NCBI RefSeq assembly: GCF_001968825.1
Contig: NZ_MIEU01000016.1
Span: 186,001-250,000, forward strand
Reading direction: 5' to 3'
Origin: Tersicoccus sp. Bi-70
GTDB lineage: Bacteria > Actinomycetota > Actinomycetes > Actinomycetales > Micrococcaceae
DNA length: 64,000 bases
Part shown: positions 53,757 through 61,735 of the stretch, one piece after another
Layout of the letters: every line of letters begins with the position of its first letter
Position numbering within the stretch: position 1 is the stretch's first letter
Translations under genes and position numbers: made by a program
Notes under the pieces: generated by a model
Told to the model about the DNA's origin: nothing
Database searches by the model: none
What the model saw: the letters and a program-made list of their open reading frames with translations, nothing else

Positions 53757-53820
53757 GTCATCCGTCATCCGTCATCCGTCATCCGTCAACCGTCAACCGT
53801 CAACCGTCAACCGTCAACCG
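53757..53820. repeat. heptanucleotide tandem repeat
   Basis: About nine consecutive 7-bp units: four of tccgtca followed by five of accgtca (53757-53820). It covers the stop and last codons of the frame-broken paralogue and lies 35-98 bases upstream of the next paralogue's start. Because 7 is not a multiple of 3, unit gain or loss would move the end of the first gene and change the spacing ahead of the second. Confidence 0.9.
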
Positions 53821-54195
53821 AGGGACCGTACTCCCATCGTTCCTCGGGGTCGCCCACCGGCTTGCCGTTCTCCCAGCGTTGGACGAGGGATCGGAACTCA
53901 CCCAGGTCATCCCCGTCGATCCAGCCGGACACCCGGTCGTCGGGGTCACCGTCGATTCCCGGAAAATGCTGCGCGCCGGCCGCCCACGCCTGCGCGCCGT
54001 CCCGGAAGGTCACCTTCCACCTGTTCTCGGGCAGGGCCTCGTCGACCAGCACGTCACAGTGCCGCCACTCCGAGCGAACCCTGACCGAGAACACGGAAGA
54101 GAACTCTTCGGCGACACCCGTGAAAGGGCCTGGACGACGCCGTGCCACCGTCCGTAGTTCCCCGTGAGCAGACGCTCGTCGGCTGATCCGCTCAC
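53807..54195 (-). pseudogene. frame-broken immunity-like paralogue (array member 2)
   Basis: Both halves of a paralogue are present but in different frames. From GTG 54195 one frame gives SGSADERLLTGNYGRWHGVVQAL, the family N-terminus. The family middle and end (EEFSSVFSVRVRSEWRHCDVLVDEALPENRW...GIDGDPDDRVSGW...EERWEYGPS) continue in another frame that can be read from GTG 54148. The linker between the blocks is about 17 residues shorter than in member 1, so an internal deletion of a length not divisible by three is the likely cause. The C-terminus ends in the 7-bp repeat. The shorter frame alone (113 residues) could still be made. Confidence 0.75.
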
Positions 54196-54214
54196 ACCCA
54201 GGACACGGTCCTGC

Positions 54215-54661
54215 TCAAGCGAGCGGACCACTTTCCCACCGTTCCTCCGGGTCGCCGGAGAAGGAGCGACCGGCGTACCGCTGGACGTGGGACGTGAACG
54301 GCGCAAGGTCGTCCGTGGACATCCATCCGGTGACGCGATCGTGGGGGTCGCCGTCGATGCCCGGAAGGCGCTGAGCACCCGCGGCCCACGCTCGCGCGCC
54401 ATCGACGAACTCCACCTCCCACCGGCCCTCCCCCAGATCCTCGTGGACCAGCACCTCGCAGTCGCGCCACGAACTGGTCACCCGGACGGAGAACACGTCC
54501 GTCACCTCGGACTCGTTCACCGTCACCGACTCACCCCGGCCTTGCTCGCCCGCGGCGACGAAGTACTCGCCCTGTGACGGTGTCGCCTTGATCAACTGGT
54601 GCCGGCGGCCCTCGTGGGTTCCGTACGCACCGGTGAGCAGGCGGTTCTGCCCATCGATCAC
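54215..54661 (-). CDS. putative immunity protein (array member 1)
   Basis: A 148-residue protein whose GTG start overlaps the toxin-like gene's stop as GTGA, the position of a cognate immunity gene. Family blocks are QNRLLTGAYGTHEGRRHQLI, ESEVTDVFSVRVTSSWRDCEVLVHEDLGEG, RWEVEFVDGARAWAAGAQRLPGIDGDPHDRVTGW, and EERWESGPLA. No signal peptide, no cysteines beyond one, and no known domain. The reading frame upstream lies inside the toxin-like gene and is rejected. Function is inferred from position and from three paralogues downstream. Confidence 0.75.
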   Translation of the reverse strand: MIDGQNRLLTGAYGTHEGRRHQLIKATPSQGEYFVAAGEQGRGESVTVNESEVTDVFSVRVTSSWRDCEVLVHEDLGEGRWEVEFVDGARAWAAGAQRLPGIDGDPHDRVTGWMSTDDLAPFTSHVQRYAGRSFSGDPEERWESGPLA

Positions 54662-57534
54662 AGCCGCACCCAGTTCTTGCCGTCGAAGATGCCCATGAGC
54701 ACCTCGTTGCCCGCCCGGTCGATCCGCCACATCTGGGCACCGCGCTCGAGCGGAGCACCACCGCTGATCTTGAGCTCGGGGATGATCGGCTGGTGGTCGA
54801 CACGGCTGCTGGTGAGCCCGGTGCCCGTGTTCGGCCACTGCGACACGTCCTGAGGCAGCAGGCTCTCACCCTTGGCATCGACCTGGCCGGCGTCGGCGGC
54901 GTGGCCCGGCGTGGGGGTCTGCAGCGACCCCTCCTGCTGGTCGAGCCAGGCCCGGTTGGCCGGGTCGTCGATGTGGGTCCTCGCGAGGCCGTCGACGTCG
55001 GTGTGGTACCGGATCGCCACGACCTCGTTGACGGCGCCCGGCTCGTAGCCGAAGATCGGGGCCCCGTTCGGGTGGCGACCGACGACGTAGTCCAGCCGGA
55101 GACCCTGGATGACCTCGTCGACGGTGGTCAGACCGCGGGTATCGGCGGCATGGGTCACGTAGCCGGCGACACCGGTGCGGTACTTGTTGCCGACATCGAA
55201 CATCTTCTCGGCCTGGTCCGCCGACATGATCTTCTGGTAAAGCGTCGACTCGTCGCCGACCGGGAACTGGTGACGCAGATCGTGGATGAACGCCGCCTGG
55301 TCGTGGGGCAGGTCGTAGTAGTACTTGGTGGCCCACTCGCTCGAGTGACCCAGCCGCTGTTCGATCAGATGGTCGACGGCCTGCGCCGCCGCGTTCGGCG
55401 GGAGGCTGCCGTCGGGGAGCCGCTCGGCGTCCAGCGCGCGGTAGTCCGCCGGGTCCATGTGGTCGCGCAGGAACCCGTCCGGATCGGCCCAGCTGCGCGG
55501 ATCCGTGGACGGCGTCAGGTCGTTCAACGACGCACGGTCCGTGTCGATCTCGTAGCGGTGCCCCTCGATCTCGACGGCGGTCGGCTGCCCCTCGGCGTTG
55601 CGGTGCACGATCGGGTCGTCCACCGTCCCGGCGGGCTGCGCCGGGGCGTCGGAACCGTCGGGCGTCGTGTCGACGCCGTCGCTCGTCGGGTGCTCGCTGA
55701 CTCCCGGGCCCGTCTCGGTGCCGGCCGGGTTGCTGTCCCCGTCCGGCGTGTGCGTCTCCGCGGTCGAGGGGCCGTTCCCGTGGTCCGCGACGTCGTGCGC
55801 GGCAGCCGGCTTGGCCGCACTCTCCGGGGCCTCCGGGTGCGTGGTCGACGCGGCCGGCTTCGCCGAACCGGACTCCGGGGCCTCCGGGTGCGTCGTCGAA
55901 GCGGCCGGCTTGACCGAGCCCTCCGGGGCCTCCGGGTGGGTGGTCGTCGCGGCCGGCTTGGCCGAGCCCGACTCCGGGGCCTCCGGGTGCGTCGTCGACG
56001 CGGCCGGCTTCGCCGTACCGCCCTCCGGCGCCTCGGTGTTCGTGACGGGCTTGCCCGACGGCGTGCCGTCCTCGGTGCGGACACCGAACCGCGGCTGCCC
56101 CTCCGGAACCGTCCGGCCGCCTCCACCGGAACCCGTCCCCGGGTGCGCACCGGTCGTGCCGGTCGGGCGGGACGGGGTGTCCGCGCCCAGGTGCATCACC
56201 GTCGGACGCGTGGAAGCGCTGCCGGCTGCGTCCACCACGCCGTGGCCGCCGGCGGTCGCCACGCGCGGGCCGCCCAGGCCCAGCTGGTCCGCCACCGCCG
56301 CCATCCGGGTGCTGAGGTTGGTCGTGCCGCCGGAGATCTTCACCGGCAGATCGGCGATCTTCGTGCCGGCGACCTTGATGCCGTCCGTGGCGATGGTGAT
56401 GCCCTTGAGCTTGAGCATGTTCACCAGGTCCACGCCCTTGATGGTCACGTTCGCCAGGGTGGAGATGCGCGTCGCGTTCAGCACCGTCGCCATCTTGCCG
56501 CCCGCGTTGGAGACCTCGGCGATCTTGCCCGCGACCGACCCGGCCTTCGCCACGGCACCGCCGCCGGCAGTCAGCAGGATGGTGGCGAGGTCGAACGTCG
56601 TCGCCCCGGCGGCGTACGCCGGATCACGCTTCCAGTCGTCCCAGTGGATCGCGGCCTTGCCGACCGCCAGCAACTCCGTGCCGGCCTTGTCCACCACGTC
56701 CCCGTGACCGGTCGCCCGCAACGCCACCTGCGCCACCGGCGAGGTCACGATGGCCACGTTCAGGGCCAGCTTGCCCATGCCCTTCCAGGTGGCCTTGAAG
56801 GTGTCCATGTCGGTCACGTTGACCATGTTCCACAGACCCTTGACGGTGCCGGTCACCCCGGACCAGACACCCTTGCCGAACGAGCACACGCCGTCCCACG
56901 CGTCCTTGTACCAGGGCTTGTCCCACTCGGTGGGCTTGCCCCACGGGATGTTGCCCTCCGTGGACGCCGCGTCGAGCTGTTCGTTCGTGTACCCGTAGGC
57001 GATCTGACCGGCCTTCGGGCCGTCCTGCGTCACCATCACGTAGGTCGGGCCGCCATAGATGGCGTTGATCGCGTTCGCACAGGTCATCTGCGCCTGCTGC
57101 AGGTCCGCATACAGCCCGTTCAGGCCGTGGATGATGTCCTGCTCCTTCTTGACCAGGTCCTCGTCGTCGTCCCAGTCGTCCCGGGACCGGCCCGCGATCT
57201 CGCCCTCGAACGACGCCGCGTCGGCCTTGATCCCGGCCAGTTTGGTCTTGATCGTGTCGACGTCGTCGGCGAATCCGTCGGTCGCCGTCTTGACCGTCCC
57301 GATGTCGGTGACCAGGTCCTCGGCCGCCGTGGTGATCGGTGTGAAGGCGGAGAACACGACCTCGTCGCCCGGCGCCGAGTACACGCCCTTGCCCTGCAGC
57401 CTGCTCCAGGACGTCGACGTCGACGTCGCCTTCGTCGAGAACGAGGTGGCCTTCGTCTTCAGCGTGGTGCCGGCGGTGCGGATCGTCTCCGGGTCCGGCA
57501 GATTCTTCTCGAACGCCCCGATGTCGTAGCTCAT
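54658..57534 (-). CDS. type VII-linked polymorphic-toxin-like protein
   Basis: A 958-residue protein with three parts. Residues ~1-165 are helical and LXG/WXG-like (SYDIGAFEKNLPDPETIRTAGTTLKTKA at the start), as in proteins targeted to type VII secretion. Residues ~210-430 hold moderately hydrophobic helices (GVWSGVTGTVKGLWNMV, VAIVTSPVAQVAL). Residues ~500-650 are Pro/Thr/Ala linkers, including five ~17-residue APESGSAKPAASTTHPE repeats. The C-terminal ~300 residues (from GHRYEIDTDRASL) should be the effector, ending MWRIDRAGNEVLMGIFDGKNWVRL. I recognise no catalytic motif. It lies next to WXG100-like and secretion genes and overlaps a likely immunity gene. Confidence 0.8.
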   Translation of the reverse strand: MSYDIGAFEKNLPDPETIRTAGTTLKTKATSFSTKATSTSTSWSRLQGKGVYSAPGDEVVFSAFTPITTAAEDLVTDIGTVKTATDGFADDVDTIKTKLAGIKADAASFEGEIAGRSRDDWDDDEDLVKKEQDIIHGLNGLYADLQQAQMTCANAINAIYGGPTYVMVTQDGPKAGQIAYGYTNEQLDAASTEGNIPWGKPTEWDKPWYKDAWDGVCSFGKGVWSGVTGTVKGLWNMVNVTDMDTFKATWKGMGKLALNVAIVTSPVAQVALRATGHGDVVDKAGTELLAVGKAAIHWDDWKRDPAYAAGATTFDLATILLTAGGGAVAKAGSVAGKIAEVSNAGGKMATVLNATRISTLANVTIKGVDLVNMLKLKGITIATDGIKVAGTKIADLPVKISGGTTNLSTRMAAVADQLGLGGPRVATAGGHGVVDAAGSASTRPTVMHLGADTPSRPTGTTGAHPGTGSGGGGRTVPEGQPRFGVRTEDGTPSGKPVTNTEAPEGGTAKPAASTTHPEAPESGSAKPAATTTHPEAPEGSVKPAASTTHPEAPESGSAKPAASTTHPEAPESAAKPAAAHDVADHGNGPSTAETHTPDGDSNPAGTETGPGVSEHPTSDGVDTTPDGSDAPAQPAGTVDDPIVHRNAEGQPTAVEIEGHRYEIDTDRASLNDLTPSTDPRSWADPDGFLRDHMDPADYRALDAERLPDGSLPPNAAAQAVDHLIEQRLGHSSEWATKYYYDLPHDQAAFIHDLRHQFPVGDESTLYQKIMSADQAEKMFDVGNKYRTGVAGYVTHAADTRGLTTVDEVIQGLRLDYVVGRHPNGAPIFGYEPGAVNEVVAIRYHTDVDGLARTHIDDPANRAWLDQQEGSLQTPTPGHAADAGQVDAKGESLLPQDVSQWPNTGTGLTSSRVDHQPIIPELKISGGAPLERGAQMWRIDRAGNEVLMGIFDGKNWVRL
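55795..56035. repeat. 51-bp repeats in the toxin-like gene
   Basis: The phrase ctccggggcctccgggtg recurs at 55822, 55873, 55921 and 55972, with a variant at 56023, at spacings of 51, 48, 51 and 51 bases. It encodes the Pro/Ala/Thr linker repeats and stays in frame whatever the copy number. Confidence 0.85.
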
Positions 57535-57550
57535 GAGTGCTCCCCCTGCC

Positions 57551-57940
57551 TCAGCGTGCGTTGGTCGGTGCGTGCCCGGACCCGTGTCCGGAGCCGGACG
57601 AGGCGCCCGGCGCGTCGTCCGCCTTCGCCTGCTCGGCGCGCGCCGCGTTCTCCCGCGCCGTGGCGGACATGGTGGAGTCCGCGTCCGTCAGGATGGTGAC
57701 CACCTGGTTCACCGCACTCAGCGCGGTGCCGGTCCGTCCGACGACGTTCGTGATGTCCGGGCTGAACGCCTTCTCGGAGGCGCCCTGCAGGGCCGTGCCG
57801 ATCGGCTCGGCCTTGGTGGCCGTCGCCAGGTCGCTCACGGCGGTGCCGAAGGCGGTGACGAGCTTCTCGTAGGTCGTGTACACCCCGTTGACCTCGTTGA
57901 GCACGCCCACCACGGCGCTCGTGGACACGTCGAAGGACAT
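57551..57940 (-). CDS. small helical protein of the ESX-like locus
   Basis: A 129-residue protein: a helical domain (VSTSAVVGVLNEVNGVYTTYEKLVTAFGTAVSDLATATKAEPIGTALQGASEKAFSPDITNVVGRTGTALSAVNQVVTIL) followed by a Gly/Ser/His-rich tail. Size and helical content resemble Esx-type or toxin-associated partner proteins, but there is no W-x-G motif and I cannot name the family. It lies 17 bases before the toxin-like gene and 151 bases after a WXG100-like gene. It probably acts as a targeting partner of the toxin. Confidence 0.7.
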   Translation of the reverse strand: MSFDVSTSAVVGVLNEVNGVYTTYEKLVTAFGTAVSDLATATKAEPIGTALQGASEKAFSPDITNVVGRTGTALSAVNQVVTILTDADSTMSATARENAARAEQAKADDAPGASSGSGHGSGHAPTNAR

Positions 57941-58091
57941 GATTCACTCCTGTGGTTCCCGGCCGGCGCGTGACGCCGGCTCACCGGTCGAAGGTGGCCG
58001 CACCCCGAGGACGTCGGGACGCGGCGCCGCGAGCCGGGCCGGGGACGCCGTGATGGACGTCCCGGCCCGGCCGCGTGGCCCGATGGGCAGG

Positions 58092-58391
58092 TCAGCCGAT
58101 GTTGCTGACCGCCGTGCGGGCCCGCTGACCGGCACCGGAGGCGGTCTCGTCGTTCAGGCCCAGGGTCTGCTTGACCAGGTGGATGATGTTCTTGACCTCG
58201 CCGGCGGCGTTCTTCCAACGCTGCTCGACGTTGTGGTACTCGTCCGAGACGCCGTCGGCCTGGAAGTCGGCCATCGCGGCGGCGACGTCCTTCTCACGGG
58301 CGGCGATCAGGGTCTCGAGCCGGCCGATGGTGGCCTGGATGTCGCCCTGGACGGAGCCGGAGACGCCGGTGTCGTAAGCAATGCGGTCCAT
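58092..58391 (-). CDS. WXG100-like (ESAT-6 type) protein (1)
   Basis: A 99-residue helical protein with the helix-turn-helix size of Esx secreted proteins. It reads GDIQATIGRLETLIAAREKDVAAAMADFQADGVSDEYHNVEQRWKNAAGEVKNIIHLVKQTLGL. The turn region is DEYHNVEQRWKNAAG rather than an exact W-x-G, so it is a divergent member. It pairs by position with the next gene upstream, as EsxA/EsxB pairs do. Secreted without a signal peptide if the locus works. Confidence 0.75.
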   Translation of the reverse strand: MDRIAYDTGVSGSVQGDIQATIGRLETLIAAREKDVAAAMADFQADGVSDEYHNVEQRWKNAAGEVKNIIHLVKQTLGLNDETASGAGQRARTAVSNIG

Positions 58392-58460
58392 CAGATTCTT
58401 CCCCTCGTGACGGCGGGCGGCATGCCCGCCGGATGGCTGTGGTGGCGGTACGGCGGACGG

Positions 58461-58799
58461 TCAGGCGCGGCGCGAGCGGAAGTCGGCGGAGCTGAAGTCG
58501 GCCGAACCCTGCGACTGCGTCGCGTTGTCGGCGGACTCCTGGTCGCCGGTCTGGAAGGCCGTGTCCATGCCGCCCTGGCCCTCGAGGATCGCACCGAGCG
58601 AGTTGTTCAGCTCGTTGGCGATCTCATCCGTGCGGTGCTTGAAATCGTCGAAGCGCGCGCGGCCGGAGCCGTGGAACTTGTTCTCCAGCGGCGCCACGTC
58701 GGCCACCAGCTTGCGGACCAGCGATCCGAGGTCCTCGCTGTTCGTGCTGGTCTGGTTGGTCAGCGTGCTCAGGGTCTGGGCCCCCATGTCGAACTTCAC
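58461..58799 (-). CDS. WXG100-like (ESAT-6 type) protein (2)
   Basis: A 112-residue helical protein: TLSTLTNQTSTNSEDLGSLVRKLVADVAPLENKFHGSGRARFDDFKHRTDEIANELNNSLGAILEGQGGMDTAF. The turn carries F-x-G-S-G in place of W-x-G, otherwise the pattern of PF06013-type Esx proteins fits. GTG 58799 is used because GAGGGG lies six bases before it; the upstream frame is not protein-like. It is the first gene of the leftward cargo operon, facing away from the secretion genes. Confidence 0.78.
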   Translation of the reverse strand: MKFDMGAQTLSTLTNQTSTNSEDLGSLVRKLVADVAPLENKFHGSGRARFDDFKHRTDEIANELNNSLGAILEGQGGMDTAFQTGDQESADNATQSQGSADFSSADFRSRRA

Positions 58800-59005
58800 G
58801 TCGATCCCCTCTTCGTTGTGCCGATTCTGCGGGCAGAGCCGGCCGTGGTGCAGCTTCCTTGACCATGCAACCGGAAACGACCGGCCGGGACAAGCATCGG
58901 GCATGGGGAGAACTACCCATGTCCGCGGCGCGCTGCCGCACCGTCCTGGCCGTGCGGGATGGAAGGATGGTCCCGACCGAGCACCGCAGGGGGGAAGGGA
59001 GATCG
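58800..59005. promoter_or_regulatory. divergent promoter region of the secretion locus
   Basis: 206 bases between the first WXG100-like gene and the mini-EccB-like gene. It should drive cargo genes leftward and machinery genes rightward. I see no convincing -35/-10 or operator. The only clear signals are the two ribosome sites at its edges. Confidence 0.5.
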
Positions 59006-59371
59006 GTGGCCGCCGACTACGACAGCCAACTCATCGAGTCCGTCGCCGTCCGACGCAGCCGTCTGCTGACGGCACTGCTCTACGGGTCCAACCCGTTGCA
59101 GCGACGCTGGGCCGACGGCGTGCGGACCTTCTTCTACAGCGTCGCGGTGGCCGCCCTGGTCGCCGCGGTCTGTGTCGGGTACTCGTTCGTCTCCAACCTG
59201 CTGGCCCAGCAGAACGCGAAGCAGCAACAGCAGGAGCAGGAACAGCAGCAGCGCCAGCAGCAGCTGGATCAGCAGCGGCAGGGCGCTCCCGCGCCCGCGG
59301 AGCGTGACGGCGACGTCGTCGTGCTCGCCATCTCGATGCCGCTCTCCCTCACGACGGCGGAGGTCGCCTGA
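59006..59371 (+). CDS. mini EccB-like membrane protein
   Basis: A 121-residue protein: a polar, Arg-rich N-terminus (YDSQLIESVAVRRSRLLTALLYGSNPLQRRWADGVRTFF), one membrane helix (YSVAVAALVAAVCVGYSFVSNLL), then a Gln-rich run and a short tail. The N-terminal half plus helix resembles the cytoplasmic anchor of EccB, but the large extracellular EccB domain is missing. GTG 59006 is chosen with GGGAG upstream; the longer frame from 58859 lies across the promoter region. It is the first gene of the machinery operon. Confidence 0.65.
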   Translation: MAADYDSQLIESVAVRRSRLLTALLYGSNPLQRRWADGVRTFFYSVAVAALVAAVCVGYSFVSNLLAQQNAKQQQQEQEQQQRQQQLDQQRQGAPAPAERDGDVVVLAISMPLSLTTAEVA

Positions 59372-59373
59372 CC

Positions 59374-60696
59374 ATGGCCACGGATCTCACGCGCGTCACC
59401 GTGCTCGGCAGCCACCGGCACGCGGACGTGCTGCTGCCCTCCGACCACCCCGTCGGTGCCCTGATCCCGCGGGTGCTCGACCTGCTGGAGGAGCCCGCGC
59501 GCGGGCGCGCCTCCGAGAAGCTGCTCGTCACCGGCACGGGCGCCACCCTCGCCGCGGACGGGACGCTGGACCAGGCCCGCGTGCTCGACGGCGCCGTCCT
59601 CACCCTCGTCGACCGGGCCGACGCCCCGCCGCCCCCGGTCATCTACGACGTCACGGACGCCGTCGTCGAGCGGACCGACGCGATGGGCGGCGTGTGGACG
59701 CCGGCCTGGCGTTCCGCCGTCGCCGCCGTCGCCGGTGCCCTGCTCCTGACCGGCGTGTTCTGGGTTCTCTCGCCGCTGTCGTCCCCGCACGGGCTGCTGC
59801 CGTTGATCGGCGCCGCCGTCGCCCTCGCCGTCGGGACGGCCGCCCTGCCGCGCGCCACCACCCGGGTGGCCGGCGCCCTGCTGCTCGGCACGGGCATCGC
59901 GTCGGGAGTGCTGGGCATCCTGCTGCTGCCGGCGACGCCGCCGCTGCACGCCCTCGCTCTGGCCGGCCTCGCGCTCGCCGTCCTCCTGCTGCTCACGCTC
60001 GTCTCCACGACCCGCGCCGTGTTCCTGGGCGGCGCGATCACGCTCGCCGTGCTCGCCGCCCTGTGGGTGCTGATCTGGCTGTGGACGGCGACGCCCGCCC
60101 GCGCCGGCGCCGTCATGGGCATCGTGACGCTGATGGGGCTCGGCCTGGTGCCGAAGATCGCGCTCTCGGGATCCGGCCTGGCCGCCCTCGACGACCGGCG
60201 GGCGGCCGGCGGCACCCTGCGCCGGACCGACGCCCTGGCCGCCATCGCCTCCGCGCACCGGTCCCTGACCATGGGCACGGTGATCTGCGCGGTCTCGCTC
60301 GGTGCGGCCCTGTGGCTGCTCGGCGGAGATCGCCGGGAACCGGTGTGGAGCCTCCTGCTGCTCGCCGTGCTGACGGCGGCCACGGCGCTGCGGGCACGGG
60401 CGTTCCCGCTCGCGGCCCAGCGCGCCTCCCTCTACGCAGCGGCGTTCACCGGCGTGATCGCCCTCGTGCTCGACCTGATCGGCCGCGGCCCGTCGATGCG
60501 CTGGCTGGCGGTCGCCGCGCTGGCCGTCGTGGTCGCCGGCATCCTGATCGGGCTGCTCGTGCGCGCACCGGCGCACGTGCTGGCCCAGCTGCGCCAGAAC
60601 GGGAACCGCGCCGAGACGCTGCTGATCATCGCCTCGGTGCCGCTCGCCGTCGGCATGTTCGGCGTCTTCGCGCAGCTGCTGACGAGCTTCGGATAG
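59374..60696 (+). CDS. eccD: type VII secretion membrane protein EccD-like
   Basis: A 440-residue protein with the EccD plan. The N-terminal ubiquitin-like YukD domain (TRVTVLGSHRHADVLLPSDHPVGALIPRVLDLLEE, then the LADGTLDQARVLDGAVLTLVD turn) spans residues ~5-85, followed by about eleven hydrophobic helices. EccD forms the membrane channel scaffold of ESX systems. It starts two bases after the upstream stop and ends 10 bases before the ATPase gene. Confidence 0.87.
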   Translation: MATDLTRVTVLGSHRHADVLLPSDHPVGALIPRVLDLLEEPARGRASEKLLVTGTGATLAADGTLDQARVLDGAVLTLVDRADAPPPPVIYDVTDAVVERTDAMGGVWTPAWRSAVAAVAGALLLTGVFWVLSPLSSPHGLLPLIGAAVALAVGTAALPRATTRVAGALLLGTGIASGVLGILLLPATPPLHALALAGLALAVLLLLTLVSTTRAVFLGGAITLAVLAALWVLIWLWTATPARAGAVMGIVTLMGLGLVPKIALSGSGLAALDDRRAAGGTLRRTDALAAIASAHRSLTMGTVICAVSLGAALWLLGGDRREPVWSLLLLAVLTAATALRARAFPLAAQRASLYAAAFTGVIALVLDLIGRGPSMRWLAVAALAVVVAGILIGLLVRAPAHVLAQLRQNGNRAETLLIIASVPLAVGMFGVFAQLLTSFG

Positions 60697-60706
60697 AGGG
60701 GGGACG

Positions 60707-61735
60707 ATGAGCACGCACACCACGGACGGCCGGTCCGACATCCGCGACGACTTCGAGTCGGTCCGCGACCAGCAACGACGGCGCCTGCGCGGTACCCCCG
60801 GTGAGAGCTGGGCGGCGCGCGCCGCCCGCCAGATCACCGGCATCGTCACCGCCGACCCGTACCCGCAGCAGTTGACCGAGGCGGCCGCCGGCGTCCAGGG
60901 CGCCGTCACGACCGGCCGCCGGGTGGCGGTCATCGGGACCCGGGGAGGCGCCGGGCGCACGACGACCACCGCCCTGCTCGCCCGCGTGATCGGCTCCCTG
61001 CGCACCGACCCGGTGGCCGTCGTCGACGCCGCCGGCCCGCGCGGCACCCTCGCCCTGCGGCTCGCGCCCGAGCGCACGCTGCCGACCGACGACGAGGTGC
61101 TCGACGCCGCCGGCCGTGTCCCCGCGACCCTGACCGATCTGACGGACGCGCTCGCCCCCGCCGGTCGCAACCTGTGGGCGGCGGCCTCGGAGCCGGGCAC
61201 AGGCCTGGACGAGCTCGTCGTCGCCGTCTCCCGGTTCTGCGCCGTCACCCTCGTCGACGCCCCCGTGCTCGGCACCACCGGTTCGGGTGACCCGGTGGCC
61301 GCGGCGCCGTTCGCGGGTGCCCACGCGCTGCTGCACGTCGCCCCCTGCACGGTGGCCGGGCTCGACGACGCCCGCTGGCTCGCGGAATTGACGGCATCCG
61401 GCGGAATCACGGCCTCCGGCGGTACGCCGCCGCTGCTCACCGCGCTCGTCGACGTCCAGCCCGGCGCCGGTCTCGACGTCGTCGCCGAGGCCCGGCAGCT
61501 CGACCACGACGGCGTGCCCGCCCTCCCGCTGCGGCACGACCGGCACCTGGCCTCCGGCGTCGAGTTCGACCTGTCCCTGCTGGCCCGCAGTACCCGGCTG
61601 CAGGCCACCGCGCTGGCCTCCGCCCTCGTGCGGACCGCGATCGGCGGGGTCCCCGTCACCACACCCGCACTCGGTGCGCCCGATCCCGCGGCGGCCGTCC
61701 CCCCGGTCGGCGCCGCGGGCGGAGCCGCCCGATGA
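60707..61735 (+). CDS. EspI/MinD-like P-loop protein of the ESX-like locus
   Basis: A 342-residue ParA/MinD-type protein. After a polar region, the P-loop reads VAVIGTRGGAGRTTTTALLARVIG (residues ~77-99), followed by VVDAAGP and VTLVDAPVLG switch segments. The deviant Walker A has Arg where the second, catalytic Lys of G-x-G-K-T is expected, and Arg where MinD has its signature Lys, so ATP hydrolysis may be altered. Similar ATPases (EspI, MinD-like) occur in ESX loci and help control secretion. It overlaps eccC by ATGA. Confidence 0.8.
   Translation: MSTHTTDGRSDIRDDFESVRDQQRRRLRGTPGESWAARAARQITGIVTADPYPQQLTEAAAGVQGAVTTGRRVAVIGTRGGAGRTTTTALLARVIGSLRTDPVAVVDAAGPRGTLALRLAPERTLPTDDEVLDAAGRVPATLTDLTDALAPAGRNLWAAASEPGTGLDELVVAVSRFCAVTLVDAPVLGTTGSGDPVAAAPFAGAHALLHVAPCTVAGLDDARWLAELTASGGITASGGTPPLLTALVDVQPGAGLDVVAEARQLDHDGVPALPLRHDRHLASGVEFDLSLLARSTRLQATALASALVRTAIGGVPVTTPALGAPDPAAAVPPVGAAGGAAR

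Noticed and set aside
53757-53820. Iteron-type origin of replication
   Set aside because: The units are short, directly abutting and lie within a gene array with no replication protein nearby.
55795-56035. CRISPR-like periodic repeats
   Set aside because: The 51/48-bp repeats are in frame inside a protein linker, without unique spacers between constant repeats.
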